Positions 1-5,117 of a DNA stretch of 10,484 bases are shown in pieces; position 1 is the stretch's first letter, and every line of letters begins with the position of its first letter. The stretch lies in NCBI GenBank assembly GCA_000435535.1, contig FR884501.1:1-10484 (forward strand). Direction: 5' to 3'. Made by a program: the position numbers and the translations under genes. The notes beneath the pieces are model-generated. The model searched no databases. It had not been told where the DNA came from and saw only the letters and a program-made list of their open reading frames with translations. This stretch comes from Clostridium sp. CAG:575. Its GTDB lineage: Bacteria; Bacillota; Clostridia; TANB77; CAG-508.

Positions 1-157
1 CCTCTTCTATTTTATCTCTTTTTGCTTTATAAATTTGTTTTATTTTATAAATTGCAATGACTAAAAAACAAAATGGAACTATACTTATTTTTAAGTATAG
101 CCCCACTAATATACCTATTATATATCCTATCATTGCAATGAGTATTGGTCTTCTCAA
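1..157 (-). CDS. comEC: Probable ComEC/Rec2-family DNA uptake channel protein, N-terminal fragment (runs off the left edge)
   Basis: The reverse strand encodes 52 residues, starting LRRPILIAMIGYIIGIL and continuing with more hydrophobic sequence, then a basic stretch (KIKQIYKAKRDKIEE). I chose the TTG at 157 because AAAGGAG sits about 5 nt upstream of it. An in-frame ATG at 172 has no ribosome binding site. The opening 'RRP-hydrophobic-GYIIGI-GLY' resembles the first membrane helices of clostridial ComEC, the inner-membrane channel that carries single-stranded DNA into the cell during transformation. That assignment rests on pattern memory of a short N-terminus, since the diagnostic competence domain lies outside the window. 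The gene begins 24 nt after the stop of the NlpC/P60 hydrolase gene and has no promoter of its own in that gap, so co-transcription is likely. An unrelated small membrane protein remains possible. Confidence 0.5.
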   Translation of the reverse strand, partial: MRRPILIAMIGYIIGILVGLYLKISIVPFCFLVIAIYKIKQIYKAKRDKIEE

Positions 158-181
158 ATGTACTCCTTTCATTGCATATAT

Positions 182-1657
182 TTAATTAAAAATTCTTCTT
201 GCTCCTACATAGTTAGTTTTATAATATCCACTTGCTAATGTATCTGTTGTTACTCCTCTTGATGAATTTGCTGCATGAATAAATGTATTTCCACCCATAT
301 AAATTCCTACATGGTTAATTCCAGATTTTCCAAACATTACTAAATCACCTGCTTGTAAATTAGTTACTGAGGTTCCATTCCTATATTGTGCAGCTGCTGT
401 TCTATTCAAGCTTATTCCAAAATGCTTATATACATATTGAGTAAAACCAGAACAATCAAATCCACTTGGTGTTGTTCCACCATATACATATTTATTTCCT
501 AAAAATTGTTTTGCATAATTTACAACATTATTTCCGTTTCCTGATACTGTAGTGTTATTACTTGTTGCTGTGTTTGTATTCGTTGTATTAGTCTCATTTT
601 TATTTGTACTTACTGTGTTTGTTGTATTTGTATTTACAGTATTATTTTGTTTTCTTTCATTTAAAGAACTTCTTGAAGTCGTACTTTTTGCTGTAGATAA
701 TAAATCTTCTGAGATATAACCTTTTGTACCATTTGCTTCTACATAACTCCATCCATTTTCAATTGATATTACTTTTACTTCTGTATTTATAGATAATTGA
801 GTTATTATTTTTGATGTTGTATTAGCACTTTCTCTTAGATTAACTGTTTGAGAATTTATATACATTGTTTTAGTTGTATTATTTGTTGTTGTATTTTTAC
901 TTTCATTATTATTTGATGTCTCTTGTTTTACTTCTGTTGTCGTTTCTGTTTTGCTTTCTGTACTTGTATTAACATTTTGAGTTGTATCAGTATTATTTTC
1001 TTCTATTTTTTCTAGCTTTTCAATTCTTACCCATGCATTTGTTCCATCTGCTATACTAACATAGGCCCAATTATTTAATATTTCTGTTACTTCTAATTGT
1101 ACATCTTTTTCAATATCTTTAACATCTAATGAATTAATCAATGGTATTATTTTTAATGTTACTTTATCTACTGTTTTATATTTTCCTAATTGGCTTTTAA
1201 CTGGAGTCACCGTTGTTTCTTCTGTTACTTGATTTTCTGGTTCTGATATATTATCTTCTTCAACTACATTATCTTGTACGGTATTATTTTGTACTGTATT
1301 GTTTTGATTTGTCTCTTTTTCTTCACTACTTACTGCTGTATTATTTTCTGACTCAGCTACATTTTCTTGCTTTGTACTACTATTTTTTATTTCTAATAGT
1401 TCTGTTTTTAAATATCCTGTAATTTTATTATATTTAACTTTACACCATTCTCCATTATTTTCTATCACTTCTACTTCTTCCCCCTGTGAAGCTAGCTCTA
1501 ATATTTTTGATGATGTATTTGGTTGTTCCCTAAGTCTTGCTGTTTCTACAGAAATTTTTGCAGTTGTTGATGCTAAACTTATATTTATAAAAAACACACT
1601 TGATAAGCAAATAATTGCCATCAATATTATGCTCTTTATATTCTTTTTTGTTTTCAT
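182..1657 (-). CDS. Secreted cell-wall hydrolase: signal peptide, three SH3-like domains, NlpC/P60 endopeptidase domain
   Basis: This 491-residue protein probably cleaves peptidoglycan stem peptides outside the cell. Residues 1-29 are a signal peptide (KTKK basic start, hydrophobic core, cleavage near LA/S at 29-30). Bacterial SH3 domains lie at about 33-90 (ARLREQPNTSSKI), 160-217 (more divergent) and 265-322 (TVNLRESANTTSKI, then GWSYV, GTKGYI). These normally bind the wall. They are joined by Asn/Thr/Glu-rich low-complexity linkers (about 91-155, 220-262 and 323-372). The C-terminal NlpC/P60 domain, about 375-491, has the full catalytic set: Cys402 in DCSGF, His449 in NHVGIYMG and His461 in FIHAANS. 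The start codon is preceded by GAGGAG about 7 nt upstream, and a near-consensus promoter lies further upstream. comEC follows closely. The family call is firm. The exact bond cut (usually D-Glu to the diamino acid) and the physiological role are inferred. Confidence 0.93.
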   Translation of the reverse strand: MKTKKNIKSIILMAIICLSSVFFINISLASTTAKISVETARLREQPNTSSKILELASQGEEVEVIENNGEWCKVKYNKITGYLKTELLEIKNSSTKQENVAESENNTAVSSEEKETNQNNTVQNNTVQDNVVEEDNISEPENQVTEETTVTPVKSQLGKYKTVDKVTLKIIPLINSLDVKDIEKDVQLEVTEILNNWAYVSIADGTNAWVRIEKLEKIEENNTDTTQNVNTSTESKTETTTEVKQETSNNNESKNTTTNNTTKTMYINSQTVNLRESANTTSKIITQLSINTEVKVISIENGWSYVEANGTKGYISEDLLSTAKSTTSRSSLNERKQNNTVNTNTTNTVSTNKNETNTTNTNTATSNNTTVSGNGNNVVNYAKQFLGNKYVYGGTTPSGFDCSGFTQYVYKHFGISLNRTAAAQYRNGTSVTNLQAGDLVMFGKSGINHVGIYMGGNTFIHAANSSRGVTTDTLASGYYKTNYVGARRIFN

Positions 1658-1705
1658 ATTTTGCTCCTCATAATATTTTATTCATTTGGTTTTAATATGT
1701 TGTTT

Positions 1706-1734
1706 AGTATATAATTAATCTAAAAAATTGTCAA
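1706..1734 (-). promoter_or_regulatory. Sigma-A-type promoter of the NlpC/P60 gene
   Basis: On the minus strand, TTGACA (1734-1729) is followed by a 17-nt spacer and TATACT (1711-1706). This gives a leader of roughly 40 nt ending in GAGGAG before the ATG at 1657. It lies immediately downstream of the ppaC terminator. Confidence 0.85.
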
Positions 1735-1739
1735 ATCAC

Positions 1740-1769
1740 AAAAAATAGACGGATTTTTTTCATCTATCT
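1740..1769 (-). terminator. Rho-independent terminator of ppaC
   Basis: The minus-strand RNA can fold AUAGAUG (1767-1761) with CGUCUAU (1751-1745). The stem has one G-U wobble and extends by two weaker pairs, with an A-rich 9-nt loop. It runs into UUUUUU. It sits about 40 nt after the ppaC stop codon and just before the next promoter. Confidence 0.55.
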
Positions 1770-1805
1770 ATCTTTTGTAAGTTTTATTCTATTTTTCTTA
1801 ATTTT

Positions 1806-2732
1806 TTAAATGTTTTTGTCTATAAATGGTAATAATTGTTTTTTTCTTGAAACAACACCTTCTAAGAATACTCTATTGTTTTCTAATTTTTTATTGAAAG
1901 CTTTTTCTACCGCGTCTACTTTTTCTCCTAAAACTATTGCTTCTGAATTGCTATTTAAAATATCTGTAATTGCAAAAACAAATAGGCTTAATCCTTTTTC
2001 TGCAATTGTTTTATTAATGGCTTCTTCTAGTTCTTTTTGTCTTTTTAACACATCATCAATACTTACTGTGTTAACTTGTGCAATTACAAATTTTGTTCCA
2101 TTTTTGTCTAAGCTTTTTGCATCTAAATTTATTAATTCTTCTGCTGAAAAATCATCTAAATCTGTTCCTGCTTTTAGCATTTCTAATCCATATTCTTCTA
2201 TATTTATATTAGCTATTTTTCCTAATTCTTCTAATGCTTTTTTATCATGTTCAGTTGTTGTTGGTGATTTTAATAATAATGTATCAGAAATTATTGCACT
2301 TGCCATTAATATAGCTTCTGTTTTTTCTATTTCAATTCCTTTTTGTAAAAAGTCTTTGTATAAAATTGTTGCTGTACATCCATAAGGTCTTGCTGTATAA
2401 TATAGTGGTTCTGATGTTTCAAAATTTGAAATTCTATGGTGATCTATAACTCCTAATATTTTAGCATTTTCTATTCCTTCTGCACTTTGATTAAATTCAT
2501 TGTGGTCAACTAATATTACTTCTTGACCTTCTTCTACTTTTTCTATTAATTCTGGTGCTTCTAATCCTAAGTAATTTAATACATATTGTGTTTCCTTATT
2601 TACATTTCCTAATCTTACTGCTTTTGACTTTTCACATCCATTTTTTTTATTTAATATTTCTTTTACAATTGATGAGCAAATTGTGTCTGTGTCTGGATTC
2701 TTATGTCCAAAAATTAAAATTTCATTTTTCAT
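1806..2732 (-). CDS. ppaC: Manganese-dependent inorganic pyrophosphatase (family II, DHH/DHHA2)
   Basis: This cytoplasmic enzyme hydrolyses pyrophosphate to two phosphates, pulling nucleic-acid and other biosynthetic reactions forward. At 308 residues it matches the family's usual length of about 310. The metal-site residues of family II enzymes are all visible: His10, Asp14 and Asp16 in FGHKNPDTDT, Asp76 in VDHNE, the DHH motif at 97-99, and Asp150 in SDT. The C-terminal DHHA2 domain ends with the substrate-binding SRKKQLLP (295-302). No CBS/DRTGG regulatory insert is present, so it is the short form. The start at 2732 is preceded by AAAGGAG about 10 nt upstream. A nearer ATG at 2739 reads only five codons before a stop. 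The gene has its own promoter and terminator. It lies downstream of hslO with about 90 nt between them. Confidence 0.96.
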   Translation of the reverse strand: MKNEILIFGHKNPDTDTICSSIVKEILNKKNGCEKSKAVRLGNVNKETQYVLNYLGLEAPELIEKVEEGQEVILVDHNEFNQSAEGIENAKILGVIDHHRISNFETSEPLYYTARPYGCTATILYKDFLQKGIEIEKTEAILMASAIISDTLLLKSPTTTEHDKKALEELGKIANINIEEYGLEMLKAGTDLDDFSAEELINLDAKSLDKNGTKFVIAQVNTVSIDDVLKRQKELEEAINKTIAEKGLSLFVFAITDILNSNSEAIVLGEKVDAVEKAFNKKLENNRVFLEGVVSRKKQLLPFIDKNI

Positions 2733-2783
2733 TTTTCATTATCTCCTTTATTGTTGATTTTTATCTCATTTCCTATGTTCACT

Positions 2784-2812
2784 ACTATACAACATTTATA
2801 TCTAAAAAACAA
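2784..2812 (-). promoter_or_regulatory. Predicted sigma-A promoter of ppaC
   Basis: On the minus strand, TTGTTT (2812-2807) is followed by exactly 17 nt and TATAGT (2789-2784). The -10 is close to consensus and the -35 is weaker. It lies in the 89-nt gap between hslO and ppaC and would give a leader of about 45 nt. Confidence 0.6.
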
Positions 2813-2821
2813 GCGAACACT

Positions 2822-3709
2822 TTAATTATTTTTTGTTTTTTCTAATATATCTTCTAATTCTTCTTTAGAAAATTCATATTTTTTATTACAAAAATGACAT
2901 ACTAATTCTGCTTTTCCATCTTCTTCTATCATTTCTTTTAATACATTTTTATCTAATGTTGCAAGTGCTTCTGCCATATGTTCTTTTGAGCAATCACATT
3001 CATAAATTGGTGTGATATTCTCTTCTATTACTTCTATATTATTATCTCCTGTAACTTTTTTTGCTATTTCTAATAAAGATAATTTTTCATCTAACATTCT
3101 TGAAATAGCTCCGGCTTTAAAAATAGATTGTTCTATTTGAGATATTTCTTCATCTGTTGCATCTGGCATTGGTGTTATCATATAACCCCCTGCTGATTTT
3201 ACTCCATTTTTATCTACTAGTACTCCTAATGCTACAGCTGTATTTTTTTGTTCTGATTTTGCAAAATATTCTGCAAAATCTTCTGCTATTTCCCCTGATG
3301 TAATTGTAGAAACTCCTATGTATGGTTCTTTCATACCTATATCTTTTATTACATTAATAAATCCTGAATGACCTACAGCTCCTCCTACATCTAGTTTTCC
3401 ATCTTCATTTAATGGTAAATCTATTACTGGATTTGCAACATACCCTTTTACAACTGGAAAATTGTTTGCTACAGTTACCATCATTCCTATTGGTCCATTT
3501 CCTTTCATTTGGATAGTTAGTTTATCTTTTTCATTTTTCATCTCATTTCCCATTAATGCTGTAATTGTTAATAATCTTCCAAATGCTGCTGTTGTTACTG
3601 GACTTAAATCATGTATTTTTCTTGCTTTTTCTACTAACTCTGTTGTATTAGCACATATTACAGATATTTTTCCATTATATGCTAAACATTTTATTATTTT
3701 ATCATTCAT
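2822..3709 (-). CDS. hslO: Redox-regulated molecular chaperone Hsp33
   Basis: Hsp33 is a cytoplasmic holdase activated by oxidation. Zinc release and disulfide formation at four C-terminal cysteines unfold a linker and expose its client-binding surface. The 295-residue protein has the family's typical length. The N-terminal domain shows the conserved PVTTAAFGRLLT segment (37-48), KGNGPIG (69-75) and VGGAVGHSGF (108-117). The redox switch is complete: Cys238 and Cys240 in YECDCS, then 30 residues, then Cys271 and Cys274 in CHFC. The Shine-Dalgarno sequence is poor (AGGAA about 13 nt upstream of the ATG), which suggests modest translation. The gene starts only about 22 nt beyond the rpsR terminator, so it depends on readthrough or on a promoter overlapping that terminator. 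ppaC follows from a separate promoter. Confidence 0.96.
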   Translation of the reverse strand: MNDKIIKCLAYNGKISVICANTTELVEKARKIHDLSPVTTAAFGRLLTITALMGNEMKNEKDKLTIQMKGNGPIGMMVTVANNFPVVKGYVANPVIDLPLNEDGKLDVGGAVGHSGFINVIKDIGMKEPYIGVSTITSGEIAEDFAEYFAKSEQKNTAVALGVLVDKNGVKSAGGYMITPMPDATDEEISQIEQSIFKAGAISRMLDEKLSLLEIAKKVTGDNNIEVIEENITPIYECDCSKEHMAEALATLDKNVLKEMIEEDGKAELVCHFCNKKYEFSKEELEDILEKTKNN

Positions 3710-3731
3710 GCTTATTTCTCATTCCTTTCCT

Positions 3732-3771
3732 AAAAAATATAAGCCCGAAAACTGATGTCTTCTGGCTTATA
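3732..3771 (-). terminator. Strong rho-independent terminator of the rpsF-ssb-rpsR operon
   Basis: The minus-strand RNA forms a perfect 8-bp outer stem, UAUAAGCC (3771-3764) with GGCUUAUA (3745-3738). One A/G mismatch follows, then an inner stem GAAGAC/GUUUUC around an AUCA loop. A run of six U follows the outer stem. It begins about 10 nt after the rpsR stop codon. Confidence 0.88.
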
Positions 3772-3774
3772 GCA
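3766..3774 (-). promoter_or_regulatory. Possible extended -10 promoter for hslO inside the rpsR terminator
   Basis: The minus strand reads TG-C-TATAAG at 3774-3766, an extended -10 element. There is no recognisable -35 at the right distance. A start site about 7 nt downstream would fall inside the terminator, giving an hslO transcript without the 5' arm. This is the only promoter-like sequence I see close to hslO. Confidence 0.3.
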
Positions 3775-3780
3775 TTTTTA

Positions 3781-4059
3781 TTATTGTTGAGCATATGGTA
3801 ATACAGCAATATGTCTAGCTCTTTTAACTGCTGTAGTAATATCTCTTTGATGTTTTGCACAACATCCTGTTGTTCTTCTTGGTAAGATTTTTCCTTTATC
3901 ATTAACAAATTTCTTTAATTGATCTGGATTTTTATAATCTAATTCAAAGTTTTTATCACTACATAAGATACAAACTTTTTTTCTTTGTTTTCTGAATTTT
4001 GGATTGTAATCTTCATCATAATTTTTATTATTATTTCTTTTTTGTTTTTTATCTGCCAT
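3781..4059 (-). CDS. rpsR: 30S ribosomal protein S18
   Basis: S18 is a small-subunit protein that binds 16S rRNA as a heterodimer with S6 on the platform. The 92-residue product has a basic, disordered N-terminus (1-28) followed by the conserved core: [16 protein letters not shown] (50-65) and then the helix ending [11 protein letters not shown]. It is the zinc-binding (C+) form, with Cys30 and Cys33 in CILC plus Cys66/Cys67 and His70 in CCAKH. Firmicutes that carry both C+ and C- paralogues use them for zinc-dependent swapping. Only the C+ copy is visible here. The start is preceded by GAGAGGGGG. It is the last gene of the rpsF-ssb-rpsR operon, 27 nt after ssb, and is followed at once by a strong terminator. 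Confidence 0.97.
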   Translation of the reverse strand: MADKKQKRNNNKNYDEDYNPKFRKQRKKVCILCSDKNFELDYKNPDQLKKFVNDKGKILPRRTTGCCAKHQRDITTAVKRARHIAVLPYAQQ

Positions 4060-4086
4060 TTTTAATTTTCCCCCTCTCGCTTATAA

Positions 4087-4515
4087 TTAAAATGGTAAAT
4101 CATCTGCTGATGATGTCTCAAAATCTGAACCCATACTTCCTGGCATTGTATTACCAAAAGTACTCTCAAAGCTTCCAGCTCCCATGTCGCCTTCTCTTTT
4201 GCTATCTGCAAAATATGCTTCTTCTGCAACAACTTCTGTTACATAGTGTTTTACCCCTTGATCATCATCCCATGTTCTTGTTTGTAATCTACCAATAATT
4301 CCTACTTGTTGACCTTTTTTAAAGTATTTGCTGCAAAATTCTCCTAATTTGCTCCATGCAACAATGTTAAAGAAATCTGCTTGTCTTTCTTCACCTTGTC
4401 TTACAAATCTTCTATTTACAGCTATGCTAAAAGAAGATACTAAGGTATTATTTGTTTGTGTATATCTTGTTTCTGGGTCTCTTGTAAGTCTTCCCATTAA
4501 TATTACTTTGTTCAT
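4087..4515 (-). CDS. ssb: Single-stranded DNA-binding protein SSB
   Basis: SSB coats single-stranded DNA during replication, repair and recombination and recruits partner proteins through its acidic tail. I chose the ATG at 4515 (142 residues) because AAAGG sits 8-9 nt upstream. The in-frame ATG at 4524 directly abuts that Shine-Dalgarno sequence and would add only MIK. Residues 1-105 form the OB fold, opening MNKVILMGRLTRDPE, with NTLVSSFSIAVNRRF, then FFNIVAWSKLGEFCSKYFKKG and GRLQTRTWDD. The flexible Gly/Ser/Met-rich linker is short (about 108-135) and ends with the partner-binding tip DDLPF. The position between the S6 and S18 genes is the standard bacterial arrangement and couples replication and translation gene expression. 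The upstream 110-nt gap contains two inverted repeats. Confidence 0.97.
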   Translation of the reverse strand: MNKVILMGRLTRDPETRYTQTNNTLVSSFSIAVNRRFVRQGEERQADFFNIVAWSKLGEFCSKYFKKGQQVGIIGRLQTRTWDDDQGVKHYVTEVVAEEAYFADSKREGDMGAGSFESTFGNTMPGSMGSDFETSSADDLPF

Positions 4516-4540
4516 TTTTATCATCCTTTCGCTATACTAT

Positions 4541-4560
4541 CATAAAATTTTTATTTTATG
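4541..4560. repeat. 8-bp perfect inverted repeat upstream of ssb
   Basis: CATAAAAT and ATTTTATG flank a TTTT loop, about 25 nt before the ssb start codon. There is no U-tract after it on the minus strand. It is therefore more likely an mRNA hairpin, an RNase processing site or an operator than a terminator. Confidence 0.5.
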
Positions 4561-4579
4561 AATCATATCTTCGTATATT

Positions 4580-4597
4580 TTAAAGTTTCTACTTTAA
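4580..4597. repeat. 7-bp perfect inverted repeat in the rpsF-ssb gap
   Basis: TTAAAGT and ACTTTAA flank a 4-nt loop. It lies about 30 nt after the rpsF stop codon, upstream of the second inverted repeat. Its function is unknown. A role in mRNA stability or processing between rpsF and ssb is possible. Confidence 0.4.
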
Positions 4598-4625
4598 TTT
4601 AGGTCCCACTTTTTATTTCTTTTAA

Positions 4626-4904
4626 TTATTTTTTTACAACGATAAATTTGATTATATCATCTGTAATTCTGTAAACTCTTTCTAGTTCACTTATTGAATC
4701 TGGATTTGCTTCGAAGTTAAATAACATATATGTACCTTCTTTGAATTTTTTGATTTCATAAGCTAATCTTTTTTTACCCATGTTTTCTACAGATTCAACT
4801 TTTCCATTTTCATTGATTAATCCTGTAAATTTTTCTTCTAATGCTTTTACACCTGCTTCATCTACATTTGGATTAATAATGATAACACTTTCGTATTTGT
4901 TCAT
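4626..4904 (-). CDS. rpsF: 30S ribosomal protein S6
   Basis: S6 pairs with S18 on the platform of the small ribosomal subunit. The 92-residue protein has the usual length and shows the family's landmarks: the first strand YESVIIINPN (4-13), the central NMGKKRLAYEIKKFKEGTY (41-59), the strand YMLFNFEA and the C-terminal RVYRITDDIIKFIVVKK. No poly-Glu tail is present. A strong ribosome binding site, GGGAGGTGA, lies about 8 nt before the ATG. It is the first gene of the rpsF-ssb-rpsR operon. The promoter upstream overlaps a hairpin and a 21-bp repeat array, so its control may be more elaborate than the coding sequence suggests. Confidence 0.97.
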   Translation of the reverse strand: MNKYESVIIINPNVDEAGVKALEEKFTGLINENGKVESVENMGKKRLAYEIKKFKEGTYMLFNFEANPDSISELERVYRITDDIIKFIVVKK

Positions 4905-4958
4905 TATTCTTTCACCTCCCTATGGATTAATAACCTAACTTTTCGTTAAGTAGAGATT

Positions 4959-4996
4959 TAAAATAGCTATGCTTCTTTTAAAACATAGCTATTTTA
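4959..4996 (-). terminator. 13-bp perfect hairpin, probable terminator of the Ca2+-ATPase gene
   Basis: TAAAATAGCTATG (minus strand, 4996-4984) is perfectly complementary to CATAGCTATTTTA (4971-4959) across a 12-nt loop. The A-run on the 5' side and the UUUU at the end of the 3' arm fit a terminator, possibly a bidirectional one. The separate U-tail is short, and the hairpin is about 120 nt from the ATPase stop codon. A role as an rpsF leader element is less likely because the predicted promoter's -10 lies within the stem. Confidence 0.55.
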
Positions 4997-5019
4997 TCAT
5001 ATTTTTGGCAATTTTGCAA
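4991..5019 (-). promoter_or_regulatory. Predicted promoter of the rpsF-ssb-rpsR operon
   Basis: On the minus strand, TTGCAA (5019-5014) is followed by 17 nt and TAAAAT (4996-4991). The leader to the rpsF ATG would be about 80 nt. The -35 falls within a degenerate unit of the adjacent 21-bp repeats, and the -10 falls within the upstream terminator stem. Confidence 0.6.
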
Positions 5020-5069
5020 CTGATTTTGGAAAATTTGCAAGATTAATTAGAAAATTTACAAGATTAATT
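5007..5069. repeat. Three tandem 21-bp units upstream of rpsF (two near-identical, one degenerate)
   Basis: On the plus strand, the units at 5028-5048 (GGAAAATTTGCAAGATTAATT) and 5049-5069 (AGAAAATTTACAAGATTAATT) match at 19 of 21 positions. The stretch 5007-5027 keeps the TTGCAA core in register but has diverged elsewhere. The period equals two turns of the DNA helix. The predicted -35 of the rpsF promoter lies in the degenerate unit. Confidence 0.7.
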
Positions 5070-5117
5070 TTGTTGTTTATTTTTATATAGTTACTTTATA
5101 TTTTTAATAAATCGTAT

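Noticed and set aside
1213..1422. Plus-strand open frame encoding a Leu/Tyr/Phe-rich peptide
   Set aside because: It is the complement of the Asn/Thr/Glu-rich linker of the NlpC/P60 gene. It has biased composition and no ribosome binding site.
1810..2385. 191-codon plus-strand open frame opposite ppaC
   Set aside because: It is an antisense shadow of a well-conserved gene, Ser/Phe-rich, with no ribosome binding site.
2737..2739. Alternative ATG closer to the ppaC Shine-Dalgarno sequence
   Set aside because: It reads only five codons before a TGA and is out of frame with ppaC. At most it may slightly dampen initiation.
4905..4958. S6:S18-binding leader motif before rpsF
   Set aside because: A small hairpin with a GAAAA loop is present (CTTAAC/GTTAGG), but I do not see the CCG-type conserved loop expected for that motif. 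A covariance search would settle it.
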